Of a stretch of 58,138 nucleotides of DNA, positions 1 to 9,249 are shown in pieces. The stretch lies in the NCBI GenBank assembly GCA_900548185.1, contig URJJ01000010.1, positions 1 to 58,138 of the forward strand, given 5' to 3'. Made by a program: the position numbers and the translations under genes. The DNA comes from an uncultured Opitutales bacterium. GTDB taxonomy: Bacteria > Verrucomicrobiota > Verrucomicrobiia > Opitutales > Intestinicryptomonadaceae. The notes beneath the pieces were generated by a model. The model worked only from the letters and a program-made list of their open reading frames with translations, ran no database searches and was not told the origin of the DNA. Numbering within the stretch: the first letter of the stretch is position 1; each line of letters begins with the position of its first letter.

Positions 1-17
1 ATGTGTATAAGAGACAG
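1..17. other. Residual Tn5 mosaic-end sequencing adapter
   Basis: The first 17 bases, ATGTGTATAAGAGACAG, equal the 3' part of the 19-bp Tn5 mosaic end (AGATGTGTATAAGAGACAG) used in transposase-based library preparation. This is an untrimmed artefact and not genomic sequence. Genomic sequence begins at about position 18, shortly before the stop codon of the first gene. Confidence 0.93.
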
Positions 18-24
18 CCCCTAG

Positions 25-546
25 TCAAGACCTTTCGCCCGCCCCGCCGACGACGCCGAAATACGCGATGAGCGAAGCCCTTGCAATCGACTCCGAATTC
101 AGGGCAAACCCTACCGACACCGGGCTGGAGCGCCTATCCAGGCCCTCCATCTTAGCCGTTGGGAGGGCGTAAACTGTGAGAATGTACCTGTGCGGCCTGT
201 CGCCCTTCGGGGGGCATGGGCCGCCGTAGCCGAATTCCCCGTAGTCGTTTGCACTCTGCACCGCGCCCTCCCACATGGCGTGCGAGCCCGGCGAGCCGGC
301 TCCCGCCGAAAGCGACGTGGCCGTTCGCGGGATATTGAAGGCAAGCCAGTGCCACCATCCGCTTCCGGTCGGGGCGTCGGGGTCGTACAGAGTCAAGGCA
401 AAGCCTGCCGCGCCGTCCGGCGGGTCTATCCATTCCAGCGCAGGCGAGAGGTTTTCCGCCCCCGGCACGCATCCGCGATACGCGCATCTGGGCGGAACCT
501 GCCCCTGCCAGTCGGGGCTTTTCAGCGTAAAATTTTTTTCAGACAT
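25..546 (-). CDS. YbhB/YbcL family (PEBP/Raf kinase inhibitor-like) protein
   Basis: This 173-residue protein belongs to the phosphatidylethanolamine-binding protein family. The conserved ligand pocket is visible: DPDAPTGSGWWHWL (the DPDxP and HW elements) and, about 40 residues later, YGGPCPPKGDRPHRY, the GxCPP-GxxPHRY signature. Bacterial YbhB-type members are 150-180 residues long, which fits. The chosen ATG starts MSEKNFTLKS. The open frame runs 35 codons further upstream, and an alternative ATG 14 codons upstream (MDEFCRRIYDKYC) cannot be excluded. No clear ribosome-binding site decides the start. The gene ends 8 bp from the adapter, so its downstream neighbour is unknown. Substrate and role are not known from sequence. 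Confidence 0.9.
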   Translation of the reverse strand: MSEKNFTLKSPDWQGQVPPRCAYRGCVPGAENLSPALEWIDPPDGAAGFALTLYDPDAPTGSGWWHWLAFNIPRTATSLSAGAGSPGSHAMWEGAVQSANDYGEFGYGGPCPPKGDRPHRYILTVYALPTAKMEGLDRRSSPVSVGFALNSESIARASLIAYFGVVGGAGERS

Positions 547-800
547 GCAATATTTATCGTAAATGCGGCGGCAAAATTCATCCATTGCGCGCCATCCGCC
601 CCCGCCCCGATAAAAAAACGCTCCATTTGCGTCCAGCCCGGCGCCCGCCAAAGCGGAAAACTCAGCCCGCCTGCAATCTCAAAAGCGCGGGGCGGTTCTT
701 GCCGCGCCTTCGCATCGGGACTTCCGGAACGCAAACGCGGCCAGATGCGCAAAAAAATCCCGGGCGCCCGATGCGCCATGCGTTCCCCGCCGGGACGGAT

Positions 801-1382
801 TCAGCGCCTTCTGCGCCCCCCGCGCTGTGGCATGGCATGCTCGCAAAACACGCGCGCGATGCGCTCTTCAATGTCCCCAATCCTGCCTGCGGAGCTTACG
901 CAAATCCCGCTTTTGCTGTAAAACGGCCTGCGCGCGGCCATGAGCTCGCGGATTTTTTCAAGCGGGTTTTCCACATTCAAAAGCGGCCTCCTTGCGGAGC
1001 CTGAAACGCGCTTGAAAACCACCTCGGGCTCGGCGAAAAGAACTACCGAAACCCCCTTCGACTTCACGAGCTCCGGCATGCCCTCCCGGCATACGAGGCC
1101 GCCCCCGCAAGAAACCACGCAGCCGGTGGCCGGGTGCCCGCCCTCCATGAACTCGCGCTCCATTTTGCGGAACTCCTCCTCGCCAAGCTTTGCGAATATG
1201 TCCTTAACGCTCATGCCGCGCCCCCTCTCGATTTCCGAATCGGAATCCAGAAACCTCATGCCGAAGCGGGCGGCGAGCCTCCGGCCCAGCGCGCTCTTGC
1301 CGGTTCCCATAAAGCCGACCAGATACAGGTTCGGCAGCTCCGCCGGATTCGACGGCAATCGCCTGGGAAGAGTTTTCATCAT
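801..1382 (-). CDS. aroK: Shikimate kinase
   Basis: Shikimate kinase phosphorylates shikimate with ATP in the chorismate (aromatic amino acid) pathway in the cytoplasm. The protein shows the P-loop GFMGTGKSALG near its N terminus, the substrate-binding DSDSEIE, the glycine-rich SCGGGLV and the adenine-loop RRPLL, all in the usual order. Starting at MMKTLPRR gives 193 residues, slightly longer than the usual 165-180 because of a basic C-terminal tail (QRGGRRRR). The open frame extends 11 codons further upstream, but that part (MRGRGRGLDLH) is not family-like. Another gene of the same pathway (aroQ) lies elsewhere in the window at 41.7-42.2 kb, not linked. Confidence 0.94.
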   Translation of the reverse strand: MMKTLPRRLPSNPAELPNLYLVGFMGTGKSALGRRLAARFGMRFLDSDSEIERGRGMSVKDIFAKLGEEEFRKMEREFMEGGHPATGCVVSCGGGLVCREGMPELVKSKGVSVVLFAEPEVVFKRVSGSARRPLLNVENPLEKIRELMAARRPFYSKSGICVSSAGRIGDIEERIARVFCEHAMPQRGGRRRR

Positions 1383-1528
1383 ATGCAAATCTAGCCCGCG
1401 CCCCCGTCCGCGCAAGCATATTATTCGCCCCGCATTTATTCCCCCATTGGGCTTGCATGCCCGCGCCCTAACGATATGCTAACACACCGCTAACAAAATT
1501 AAAAAAACGAAAGGGCATCATTGCGGCC

Positions 1529-2212
1529 ATGTCAGAGAAAAAAATACTCGTGGTGGAGGACGACGAAAACATATCGGAGCTCATCTGCTTCAACCTGAAG
1601 AAGTCCGGCTACGCCTCAAAGGCGGCCTTCAACGCCGAAGACGCCCTGTCGATGCTGTCGCGCAACGACTTCGACCTGATACTTCTCGACGTCATGCTTC
1701 CCGGCATGGACGGCCTCGACTTCTGCAAGCTCGTGCGCTCCAAGCGCCAGTACGCAAAAATTCCCATCATAATGCTCACCGCCCGCTCCGAGGACGCCGA
1801 CATAGTGAGCGCCCTCGAACTCGGCGCAGACGACTACATCACAAAGCCGTTCAGCCCGCGCGTGCTCGTGGCCCGCATAAAAACCAGGCTGCGCGACACC
1901 TCCGACGCCCAGGAGCCCGACGAAATATCCATAGCCGGAATCACGATGAACAACAACTTCCACGAGGTTAAAATCGACGGCGCGCCCGTGCAGCTTACGG
2001 CGAACGAATTCACAATCCTTTTCATGCTCTGCGCAAACCCCGGCAGGGTCTATTCCCGCGACGACATAATAACCCGCCTCCACGGCCCGGGATACGCCAT
2101 CACGGACAGGGCGATAGACGTCCAGATAGCCGGCATACGAAAAAAGCTGGGCGAAAAGGCGGCGCTCATAGAGACCGTCCGCAGCATAGGCTACCGCTTT
2201 TCAAAAGCTTGA
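1529..2212 (+). CDS. OmpR/PhoB-family DNA-binding response regulator
   Basis: This 227-residue two-component response regulator has an N-terminal receiver (about residues 1-120) with the acidic pocket ED11D12, phosphoacceptor D54 in LLLDVMLPGMDG, T84 and K106 (TKPF). A C-terminal winged-helix DNA-binding domain follows (about 130-227), ending in RSIGYRF, typical of PhoB/OmpR proteins. No histidine kinase lies within reach: the next gene is argH on the other strand, so this is an orphan here. Upstream, 1440-1528 is the only space for a promoter, divergent from aroK. A strong terminator follows. Its targets cannot be told from the sequence. Confidence 0.95.
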   Translation: MSEKKILVVEDDENISELICFNLKKSGYASKAAFNAEDALSMLSRNDFDLILLDVMLPGMDGLDFCKLVRSKRQYAKIPIIMLTARSEDADIVSALELGADDYITKPFSPRVLVARIKTRLRDTSDAQEPDEISIAGITMNNNFHEVKIDGAPVQLTANEFTILFMLCANPGRVYSRDDIITRLHGPGYAITDRAIDVQIAGIRKKLGEKAALIETVRSIGYRFSKA

Positions 2213-2247
2213 GCGGCGCGGCTTGCGCCCCAAAGGCTTTGCGCGCG

Positions 2248-2279
2248 AAAAGGCCCCGCAGTAATGCGGGGCCTTTTTT
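2248..2279. terminator. Bidirectional intrinsic terminator between response regulator and argH
   Basis: AAAAGGCCCCGCA (2248-2260), loop GTAA, then TGCGGGGCCTTTTTT (2265-2279): a perfect 13-bp stem with a T-run on the plus side and an A-run on the other. It serves the convergent response-regulator gene and argH, whose stop codon abuts it. Confidence 0.93.
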
Positions 2280-3691
2280 CAATCCTTAAGCGACTTGCAA
2301 AGCTCGCGTATCCGCCTGGCAATCTGCTTCGGGCCCGGCATGCCGGGCTTTTCCCTCATCGACATGGCGCGCCTCAAGTCGAACACCGACCTCCAGTCGC
2401 CGCCAAGCTCCGGGCAGACCCCGGCAGCCTCCTTTTCCGGCAGCTCGTTTATCGGCACGCCCGATTTTTCCGAGAGGGCAACCAGGGCGCCCACATAGTG
2501 GTGGGCCTTGCGGAACGGCACCCCGCGCATTACAAGGTAGTCCGCGAGGTCCGTCGCAAGCAGCAGCGGGTCGGAAACGGCGGCCGCGCAACGGTCCTTC
2601 CTGAACTCTATCCCGGAGGCCGCCGCTGCCGCCACGTCCAGGCATATCATGGCCTGCTCGTAGGCGTCGAACACCGCGGGCTTGTCCTCCTGGAGGTCGC
2701 GGTTGTAGGTGAGCGGAAGCCCCTTGACGAGCATAAAGAGGGTCTCCATGCACCCGATTATGCGCGCGCTTTTTCCGCGCAAAAGCTCGAAGGAATCGGG
2801 GTTCTTCTTCTGCGGCATGAGCGACGAGCCCGTGGTGAACGCGTCGGGGAGGCGGACGAAGGAAAATTCCGACGAGTTCCAGACAATCACGTCCTCGGCC
2901 ATGCGCGAAAAGTGGACGGCCATTATCGAGCACGCCGAAGCGAACTCCAAAAACACGTCGCGGTCCGCCACGGCGTCCATGCTGTTCGAGGTGATTCTGG
3001 GCCTTCCCCTCGAATCTACGAACCCCATCAGGGAGGCCGAATATTCGCGGTCTATCGGCAGAGTGGTGCCTGCTATGGCGCCGCTGCCGAGGGGCGAGAC
3101 GTTTGCGCTCTCGCGGACCGAAGCGAAGCGGCGAAGGTCGCGGGAAAACATCTCGGCCCATGCGAGGATGTGGTGCGCAGCGCTCACGGGCTGGGCGCGC
3201 TGGAGGTGGGTGTAGCCGGGGATGAGGACGTCCCTGTTTTTGTCGGCCAGGCCCGCGAGGGCGGAAAGGAGGGCTTCCAGCTTGTCGCATATGCGCATGC
3301 AGGCGCTTTTGAAAAACAGGCGCATGTCGGTTGCAACCTGGTCGTTGCGGCTGCGCCCGGTATGCAGCTTTGCGGCGGCGGGGGCTATCTTGGTCAGGGC
3401 CTGCTCGATATTCATGTGGACGTCCTCAAGGGCGATGTCCCACTTGAAGGTTCCCGCCTCGATTTTGTCGAGGACCGCGTCCAGGCCCCGCAGGATTTCC
3501 GCGCACTCGGCCTCCGTGATTATCCCGCAGCTTGCGAGCATTTCCGCCTGGGCCGCCGACCCCTGTATGTCGAAATAGGCTAGTTTTTTGTCGAAGGAGA
3601 CAGACTCCCCGAAACGCAACATTAGTTCGCTGGGAGCCTCCGAGAACCTCCCGCCCCAGCTTGCCTGCTTGCCGTCATTCTTTTTACTCAT
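2279..3691 (-). CDS. argH: Argininosuccinate lyase
   Basis: ArgH cleaves argininosuccinate to arginine and fumarate, the last step of arginine biosynthesis. The 470-residue protein is full length for the fumarase/aspartase superfamily. It carries the N-terminal WGGRF, the substrate-binding HTGRSRNDQVATD, YTHLQRAQP, and the superfamily signature GSSLMPQKKNPD with the catalytic serine loop. The ATG lies at 3689-3691 (MSKKNDGKQASWGGRF). No other arginine gene is adjacent, so it is a stand-alone unit ended by the bidirectional terminator that abuts its stop codon. Confidence 0.97.
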   Translation of the reverse strand: MSKKNDGKQASWGGRFSEAPSELMLRFGESVSFDKKLAYFDIQGSAAQAEMLASCGIITEAECAEILRGLDAVLDKIEAGTFKWDIALEDVHMNIEQALTKIAPAAAKLHTGRSRNDQVATDMRLFFKSACMRICDKLEALLSALAGLADKNRDVLIPGYTHLQRAQPVSAAHHILAWAEMFSRDLRRFASVRESANVSPLGSGAIAGTTLPIDREYSASLMGFVDSRGRPRITSNSMDAVADRDVFLEFASACSIMAVHFSRMAEDVIVWNSSEFSFVRLPDAFTTGSSLMPQKKNPDSFELLRGKSARIIGCMETLFMLVKGLPLTYNRDLQEDKPAVFDAYEQAMICLDVAAAAASGIEFRKDRCAAAVSDPLLLATDLADYLVMRGVPFRKAHHYVGALVALSEKSGVPINELPEKEAAGVCPELGGDWRSVFDLRRAMSMREKPGMPGPKQIARRIRELCKSLKD

Positions 3692-4060
3692 GCGCGCAAG
3701 TAAAGACGGGGAGGATTTTTTTTACAAGCATTTACTTGGAAGGCGGAATGCGCGGCCGCGCGCAAAATGCACCCGCGCTCGGAGCTTCCGGCCGATTGGA
3801 AGCCGCGCGAAAAACTCCCCGAAAGCGGACGCCCGGCACATGCCCGCAAATCGCCCCACGCGTCCGGGCGGAATCCCGCATGGGAGACGCGCGCGTGAAA
3901 GCTTATATGATAAATACAGGCCGCCATCGCAGAAAGCGGAACAAAAAACGCATCTGAGCTATGCGGGTTGCGGCCCGAAAAACGCGAAAAAGGAAAGCCT
4001 CAAACGGCTTCTGCAATGCGGCAAAATATCGGTGGAGGCGGCAAATGCGGGTGGGATGAG
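3692..4060. other. Intergenic region without recognisable gene
   Basis: About 370 bp between argH and the MarR gene. The open frames here are short, overlap each other and show no family motifs. It should contain the argH promoter (read leftwards), but I could not identify one with confidence. Confidence 0.5.
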
Positions 4061-4540
4061 CTATTCCGCATCCGCCTCTATTGCGAGATACCAGGCTTTG
4101 AGGGTTTCAATAAAAGCCTTCTGCTTTTTCTGCGGGATGAGGTCCGCGTACTTCCGCGCCATCGCGTCATATTCGGGCCACAGGGCTTCAATAAAGTCCG
4201 CGCCCTTCTTTGTGATTTTCACGATGTTTTCGCGGCGATCAGACTTGCTCTGCCTGCGCGTGGCGTAGCCGTCCCGGCAGAGGGAATCCACGAGCTTTGT
4301 GACGTTGCCGGGGCTTGTTATCAGGTGGCGGCCTATCTCGGACTGGTTCAGGCCCTCGCCGCCGTTTATATAGGCCAGGGCCATCAGGATGTTGTACTTC
4401 GGCGCGCTTGTGCCGCGCGCAGCGAAGTAGGAGTGGAAACGCTTTTCCAACACTCCGTGTATGAGGTTTGTGACATAGAGGATGCCCTCGTAGTTGCGCT
4501 TCTTCTCCTCAAGTATTCCGAATTCTTCAAATCTGTCCAT
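4061..4540 (-). CDS. MarR-family transcriptional regulator
   Basis: This 159-residue winged-helix regulator of the MarR family should act as a DNA-binding dimer. The central winged helix is recognisable: LNQSEIGRHLITSPGNVTKLVDSLCRDGYATRRQSKSDRRENIVKITKKG split into helix-turn-helix and the wing bearing the conserved D-R-R. Long helices at both ends form the dimer interface. The chosen ATG gives MDRFEEFG. A TTG start nine codons upstream is possible but less likely. It is followed by about 1.7 kb without genes on its upstream side, so no divergently transcribed target is visible. Effector and regulon are unknown. Confidence 0.92.
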   Translation of the reverse strand: MDRFEEFGILEEKKRNYEGILYVTNLIHGVLEKRFHSYFAARGTSAPKYNILMALAYINGGEGLNQSEIGRHLITSPGNVTKLVDSLCRDGYATRRQSKSDRRENIVKITKKGADFIEALWPEYDAMARKYADLIPQKKQKAFIETLKAWYLAIEADAE

Positions 4541-6222
4541 AATCCCCGCTCTTTGATTTTGCCACAATTCTCGCCGATACTTTTTCCCTTGTCAATTTTT
4601 ACTTGGAAAGCTGGTTGCCTATTTCATACGGCGGACTTGGGCGATGCAACGCCCGAAAGCTTTGTTGCGATTCGTTTCATCCGCCGCCCGCCCGCGCCGG
4701 AACCCATTTTGCCCTTGAATTTTACGAGCATTTTTTCGGTTGATTGGAAAAATTTTGGCCGACATCGTTTGCGCCAGAATGCTTTAGCGCGGAGCGTTTG
4801 GTTTTACTTTAAAAGTTTGAAAAGCCGCCGAACCCACCGAAAGTCGCGGAAGCAGGAGGGCTGCGGGAGGTTTGAGCGTTCGGGATTGCTTTGAGAAAAA
4901 AACGGGGCTAGCGGGAAAATAATATCGGCCGCCCGATAAAGCGGACTGTCCCGTAATCGCATTCCGCAAGCTGCGGGAATATATTAAAACATCAAACCTT
5001 TTTCCCTCAATAGTTCGCCTCCCCACCCCCTCAAACCCTGCGGCGCGATACGGCATCCACGATACCCGCTCCCCTGCGCACTGCAAAGCCGCGAACCCCG
5101 CCGTATATCATTTTAACATTCCCGCACACATGCACCCTTCCGCATCCGGCGAACATCTGCGCCCAACAGGCATGCCATGTGCGACCCTGTGCATTGCCCG
5201 ATACGGCAACAGCCGTCCATTTGATTTTCCATCCGGCAGATTCAAAGGCATCCCCCCTTTGGAATTCCGGACTTCCCGAGCTTCGCAGGCACAATACAAG
5301 GCGGTGCTAAGCCTTGCAAACCTTTATAAAATATCGCCTTCGCGCTCAATTCTCCCTTTCACCGCCCCAAGACATTAGCCGCCGAACCTAAAACATTCCC
5401 CGCTTGAAACTTCCGCAAAAAACCCCTTCGCTGAACCGCTCCCCGGCGCCTGGAATTTGGAGAGGGCTTTCCCTTATGAGTAGCGCAGACAGCCACCTCG
5501 TCCGCATGAAATTCCCCCATGTTAGCCCACGCCGGCAGGGGATTTTTTTCCATCCGGAAGCGCATAATAACAAACTAAAACGGCAAGGCATGATAAAAAT
5601 ATTCCCCCTCTAGCCCTGTTTTGAGGCTGCGGGCGCAAAACTTCCCAAATTCTGAAGGCTATGGAGCGCGTACCGCCAATTATGTGCAAAATAGCAGCCG
5701 CGCCAAATATTTTTGGACTGGCATAGATGAAGATGCCGCGAAAGAACGGATATAGCCTCTTCAAGTTGGCATTTCCTGCATTTTTTTCAAAATGCCGAAA
5801 ATCATAAATTGAACTCCGTCTTTTGAATGAATTTTTCAGGATTCTTCGCAGGGAATCGGAGATTTTCAATGGCCGCTTTTTTCGGCAAAAATGGCCGGAA
5901 ATGTGGAAAGTTTTTTTGGAAGTGTGAGGCGCCATTTTTTGCGCCAGATTCTGCTGAAATTGCGCAGACATCATTTTTTTAATCCCTCCCAAACTCAAAA
6001 TCCGGAAGCCGAATCCGCCGCAAAACTTTCCTACATTTTCCAACTTACCATTATTTTCCGCCGTTTTCCGTTTCCAATTCCCTTCATCAAATATCAGCGC
6101 CACCGCCAAACGATTCCAGCCGCAAAACCATCCGCAAGGGGCGGGCGAAAGGCCCGCGTGCAGGATGCGATTTGCGCCTCAAAGCCGGCATGGCGGCGCA
6201 AAAGTCCGAATGGCGGCGCAAA
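4541..6222. other. Long gene-free region
   Basis: Nearly 1.7 kb without a protein I can recognise. The base composition is mixed, more AT-rich than the flanking genes, with many GCAAAA/TTTTGC-type runs. The longest open frame (195 codons on the minus strand, 5522-6109) has a lysine/phenylalanine/arginine-rich sequence with no motif, and I do not call it. No tRNA, clear repeat or pseudogene remnant was identified. Confidence 0.5.
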
Positions 6223-6256
6223 AAAAATCCCGCGGGAAGCCTCCCGTGGGATTTTT
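6223..6256 (-). terminator. Intrinsic terminator downstream of pilC
   Basis: AAAAATCCCGCGGGA (6223-6237), loop AGCC, TCCCGTGGGATTTTT (6242-6256): a 15-bp stem with one G-T pair. Read on the minus strand it is followed by a U-rich tail, ending the pilB-pilB-pilC transcript. Confidence 0.88.
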
Positions 6257-6287
6257 GAATTTGCGCGGAAGAACCCGCCGCCCGTTT

Positions 6288-7520
6288 CTAGGCCCCTCCG
6301 GTGAGGGACTGAATTATCTGGATGAGCGGGAGGAAGAGCGCAATAACGATGGAGCCAACTACAACCGCCATCAGAAGAATCATTATCGGCTCTATAATCG
6401 ACGTGACTGCGCCGACGGCGTTGTCGACTTCTTCGTCGTAGTTGTCGGCGATTCGGTTGAGCATCTCGGAGAGCTGGCCTGTTTCCTCGCCGACTTCCAC
6501 CATGCTGGTCACCATTGTCGGGAAGAGCTTCTGCTGGTCGAGGGGAGTGGCAAGATTTTCGCCGTCCCTCACGCGGTCGTGGACGCGCTGGAGGGCGTCG
6601 TTTACAACCACGTTATTGAGGGTGCCGCTCGTGATTTTGAGGGCTTCGAGAATCGGAACGCCGGAAGAGAGGAGCGTGCCGAACGTGCGGGTGAAGCGCG
6701 CGACGGTTGACTTCATGGCAAGGTCGCCTATCTTGGGAAGCTTCAACACGGCGGTATCCCAAGAGCGCTTTCCTATCTTCGTCCTGAAATAGAGCTTAAT
6801 CAGCACGAAAACCGCCACCACTATGCCGATTGTGGCAAGGATGTTCTCCTGCATGAAAGTCGATATGTTTATGACGACCTGCGTGATGCCCGGCATCGGG
6901 GCGCCCTTCAGCATGTCCTGGAATATCTTCTGGAACTTCGGGACGACGAACACCATGAGGACGCTGACTATCAAGACCGCGACGACCATGATGACTATCG
7001 GGTAAACCATGGCGCCCTTGACCTTGCCCTTGATTTTCAGGGCCTTTTCCTGGAAGGTGGCGACGCGGTCCAATACGACGTCGAGGACGCCGCCGGCCTC
7101 GCCCGCCCTTGCCATGTTGACATAGAGGTGGTCGAAAACCTTGGGGTGCTGCGAGAGGCCGTCGGAGAACTTGTTGCCGGTTCTGACATTGTCTGCAACC
7201 TGTTCGAGGACGGACTTGAAGTACGGGTTCTTCTCCTGGCGGCTTATGACTTCAAGCGAGCGCAGAAGCGGGAGGCCCGCCTTCAGAAGGGTCGCCATCT
7301 GGCGCGAGAACACGGTCACGTTTTCATTTGAGATGCCGGTTCCGAAGAGGGCCTTCTTCGGCTTTTTGCCGCCCTCGTTCTCGGTTATCTCGGCGATGCG
7401 CGCGACCCTCACGCCCTTTGAGCTGAGCTGCATGCGGGCCTTTGCCTCGCTCTGGGCGTCGATGACGTCATTGACCTCTTTGCCGTCCTTGTCTTTGCCT
7501 ATGTATCTGAATTTTGCCAT
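6288..7520 (-). CDS. pilC: Type IV pilus inner-membrane platform protein PilC (GspF family)
   Basis: PilC/GspF is the polytopic inner-membrane platform that couples the PilB motor to pilin assembly. The 410-residue protein has the expected two repeated cytoplasmic GspF domains. The first has VFSRQMATLLKAGLPLLRSLEV, the second FTRTFGTLLSSGVPILEALKI. Each is followed by hydrophobic segments, with a final membrane helix pair (IIEPIMILLMAVVVGSIVIALFLP). The N terminus MAKFRYIGKDKDGK is typical of the family. It lies 18 bp downstream of the second PilB-type ATPase, so the three genes form one operon. No pilin or pilMNOPQ genes are in the window. Confidence 0.95.
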   Translation of the reverse strand: MAKFRYIGKDKDGKEVNDVIDAQSEAKARMQLSSKGVRVARIAEITENEGGKKPKKALFGTGISNENVTVFSRQMATLLKAGLPLLRSLEVISRQEKNPYFKSVLEQVADNVRTGNKFSDGLSQHPKVFDHLYVNMARAGEAGGVLDVVLDRVATFQEKALKIKGKVKGAMVYPIVIMVVAVLIVSVLMVFVVPKFQKIFQDMLKGAPMPGITQVVINISTFMQENILATIGIVVAVFVLIKLYFRTKIGKRSWDTAVLKLPKIGDLAMKSTVARFTRTFGTLLSSGVPILEALKITSGTLNNVVVNDALQRVHDRVRDGENLATPLDQQKLFPTMVTSMVEVGEETGQLSEMLNRIADNYDEEVDNAVGAVTSIIEPIMILLMAVVVGSIVIALFLPLIQIIQSLTGGA

Positions 7521-7538
7521 TAGTGTGCCTTTTTTAAA

Positions 7539-9227
7539 TTAGGTGTATTTCAAAACTTCGTCCACGGTCGTCGCGCCGTCGAATATGGCGCGGAGGCCGT
7601 CGTCGCGGAGCGTGCGCATCCCCAGCTCTATGGCCTTCTGCTTGAGAACGAGCGTCGGAGCGCGGGCGGTGATGAGCTGGCGCAGCGCGTCGTTTACAAG
7701 GAGAAGCTCGAAGAGGCCCTGGCGGCCGCGGTAGCCCGAGTTGGAGCAGTCCGGGCAGCCCTTGCCGAAATAGAACTGCTTGTCGGCGATTTCGATGGGG
7801 TCCACGCCGAGCATGTCGATGAGCTCCTGGTCGGGCTCGTAGGAAGTCCTGCACGAGGTGCATATGCGCCTTACGAGACGCTGGCCGAGAACGCCCTCGA
7901 GGGAAGCGGCGATAAGGTAGGGTTCGAGGCCCATATCCATAAGCCGCGTAACGGCGCCCGGGGAGTCGTTGGTGTGCAGGGTGGCGAGAACCACGTGGCC
8001 GGTGAGCGACGCCTGGACGGCTATCTGCGCGGTTTCGAGGTCTCGGATTTCGCCGACCATTATCTTGTCGGGGTCCTGGCGCAGGAAGGCGCGGAGGGCG
8101 CGCGCGAAGTCGAGGCCGACGTGGTGGTTTATCTGCACCTGCATGATGCCGTCGATTTCGTATTCGACAGGGTCTTCTGCGGTGAGAATCTTCACGTCGA
8201 TTGTGTTGACCTCGCGCAATGCGGAGTAAAGCGTGGTGGTTTTGCCGGAACCCGTCGGCCCCGTCACGATGAAGATGCCGTTCGGCAGCTTGACGAGCCT
8301 GCGGATGTTTTCCATAACCTCGTCGGCCATGCTGAGCTTTTCAAGGTCGAGGTTGACTACCGACTTGTCGAGAATACGCAGCACCACCGATTCGCCGAAC
8401 TGGGTCGGGAGCGTGGACACGCGCAAATCGACGGGGCGTCCGGAAATCGACATCTTGATTCGGCCGTCCTGCGGGATTCGAGTTTCGGCGATGTTCAGGT
8501 TCGCAAGAACCTTCACGCGCGAAATCACGGGGAGGGCCAGGCTCTTCGGCGGCGGGGCCATTTCGTAGAGCGCGCCGTCGATTCGGTAGCGGATGCGGAA
8601 GCAGTCCTCAAACGGCTCGAAGTGGATGTCGGAGGCCTTGTCGCGTATGGCCTGCTGGAGGACGAGGTTCACGAAACGGATGATGGGCGTTTCGTTTGCC
8701 ATGTCGTTTATGTCCTTTTCGGACATGTCGCCGCCCTCGCCGAAATCGACGCCGGAAATTTCCGAAAGGAGGTCGTCTATGCTGGCGTCCTCGTCGCCGT
8801 AGGTCTGGCGCATGAGGATTTCCACGCCGGCGGGGTCGGCCACGATGACGGTCACGTCCTTGTTGAGCGAGAAGGTGAGGTCGTCAACGATGGCGTTGTT
8901 GAAGGGGTCCATCGCCAAAACCGCTATCGACGTGTCGTCCACGCGGACGGGGACGACGCCGTACATTCTGGCGACAGGGGGCCTTATCTGCTTGGCGAGC
9001 TCCGGGGACACGTCCATGGGGACGGAGGCCATATATTCAAAACCGAGCGAGTCGGCCACCGCCTTCAAAAGGGTGGGCTTGTCCATCAGCCCGGACCCGA
9101 TTATGGTGTCCGCGAGGGAGTTCCCGGTGCTGAGATGCGTTTCGTTAAGTTCGTCGAGCTGTTCCTTGGAAAGCAGGTTGGACGACTGGACTACCTCGAA
9201 AACGGTGCTGTTGTGATCTTCAAACAT
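7539..9227 (-). CDS. PilB/GspE-type assembly ATPase (second copy)
   Basis: Traffic ATPase of the type II/IV secretion superfamily, 562 residues. An N-terminal MshEN-type domain (about 1-160) precedes the ATPase core. The core carries Walker A GPTGSGKTTTLY, the Asp box AEDPVEYEIDG, Walker B IMVGEIRD, the His box GHVVLATLHTND and the tetracysteine zinc site CTSCRTSYEP...CPDCSNSGYRG. It sits 22 bp after a paralogous ATPase gene and 18 bp before pilC. Both copies keep all catalytic motifs, so neither looks degenerate. Which one drives extension of the pilus cannot be told. The partner could be a pseudopilus or type II secretion system using the same platform. Confidence 0.94.
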   Translation of the reverse strand: MFEDHNSTVFEVVQSSNLLSKEQLDELNETHLSTGNSLADTIIGSGLMDKPTLLKAVADSLGFEYMASVPMDVSPELAKQIRPPVARMYGVVPVRVDDTSIAVLAMDPFNNAIVDDLTFSLNKDVTVIVADPAGVEILMRQTYGDEDASIDDLLSEISGVDFGEGGDMSEKDINDMANETPIIRFVNLVLQQAIRDKASDIHFEPFEDCFRIRYRIDGALYEMAPPPKSLALPVISRVKVLANLNIAETRIPQDGRIKMSISGRPVDLRVSTLPTQFGESVVLRILDKSVVNLDLEKLSMADEVMENIRRLVKLPNGIFIVTGPTGSGKTTTLYSALREVNTIDVKILTAEDPVEYEIDGIMQVQINHHVGLDFARALRAFLRQDPDKIMVGEIRDLETAQIAVQASLTGHVVLATLHTNDSPGAVTRLMDMGLEPYLIAASLEGVLGQRLVRRICTSCRTSYEPDQELIDMLGVDPIEIADKQFYFGKGCPDCSNSGYRGRQGLFELLLVNDALRQLITARAPTLVLKQKAIELGMRTLRDDGLRAIFDGATTVDEVLKYT

Positions 9228-9249
9228 TGCAAAAATCCTATTTAAAAGT

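Noticed and set aside
3588..4268. 226-codon plus-strand frame over argH's upstream region and the MarR gene
   Set aside because: It lies opposite the well-supported MarR gene and has no family features.
5522..6109. 195-codon open frame on the minus strand in the gene-free region
   Set aside because: Lys/Phe/Arg-rich sequence without motif or neighbour support; long chance frames are common in this window's non-coding DNA.
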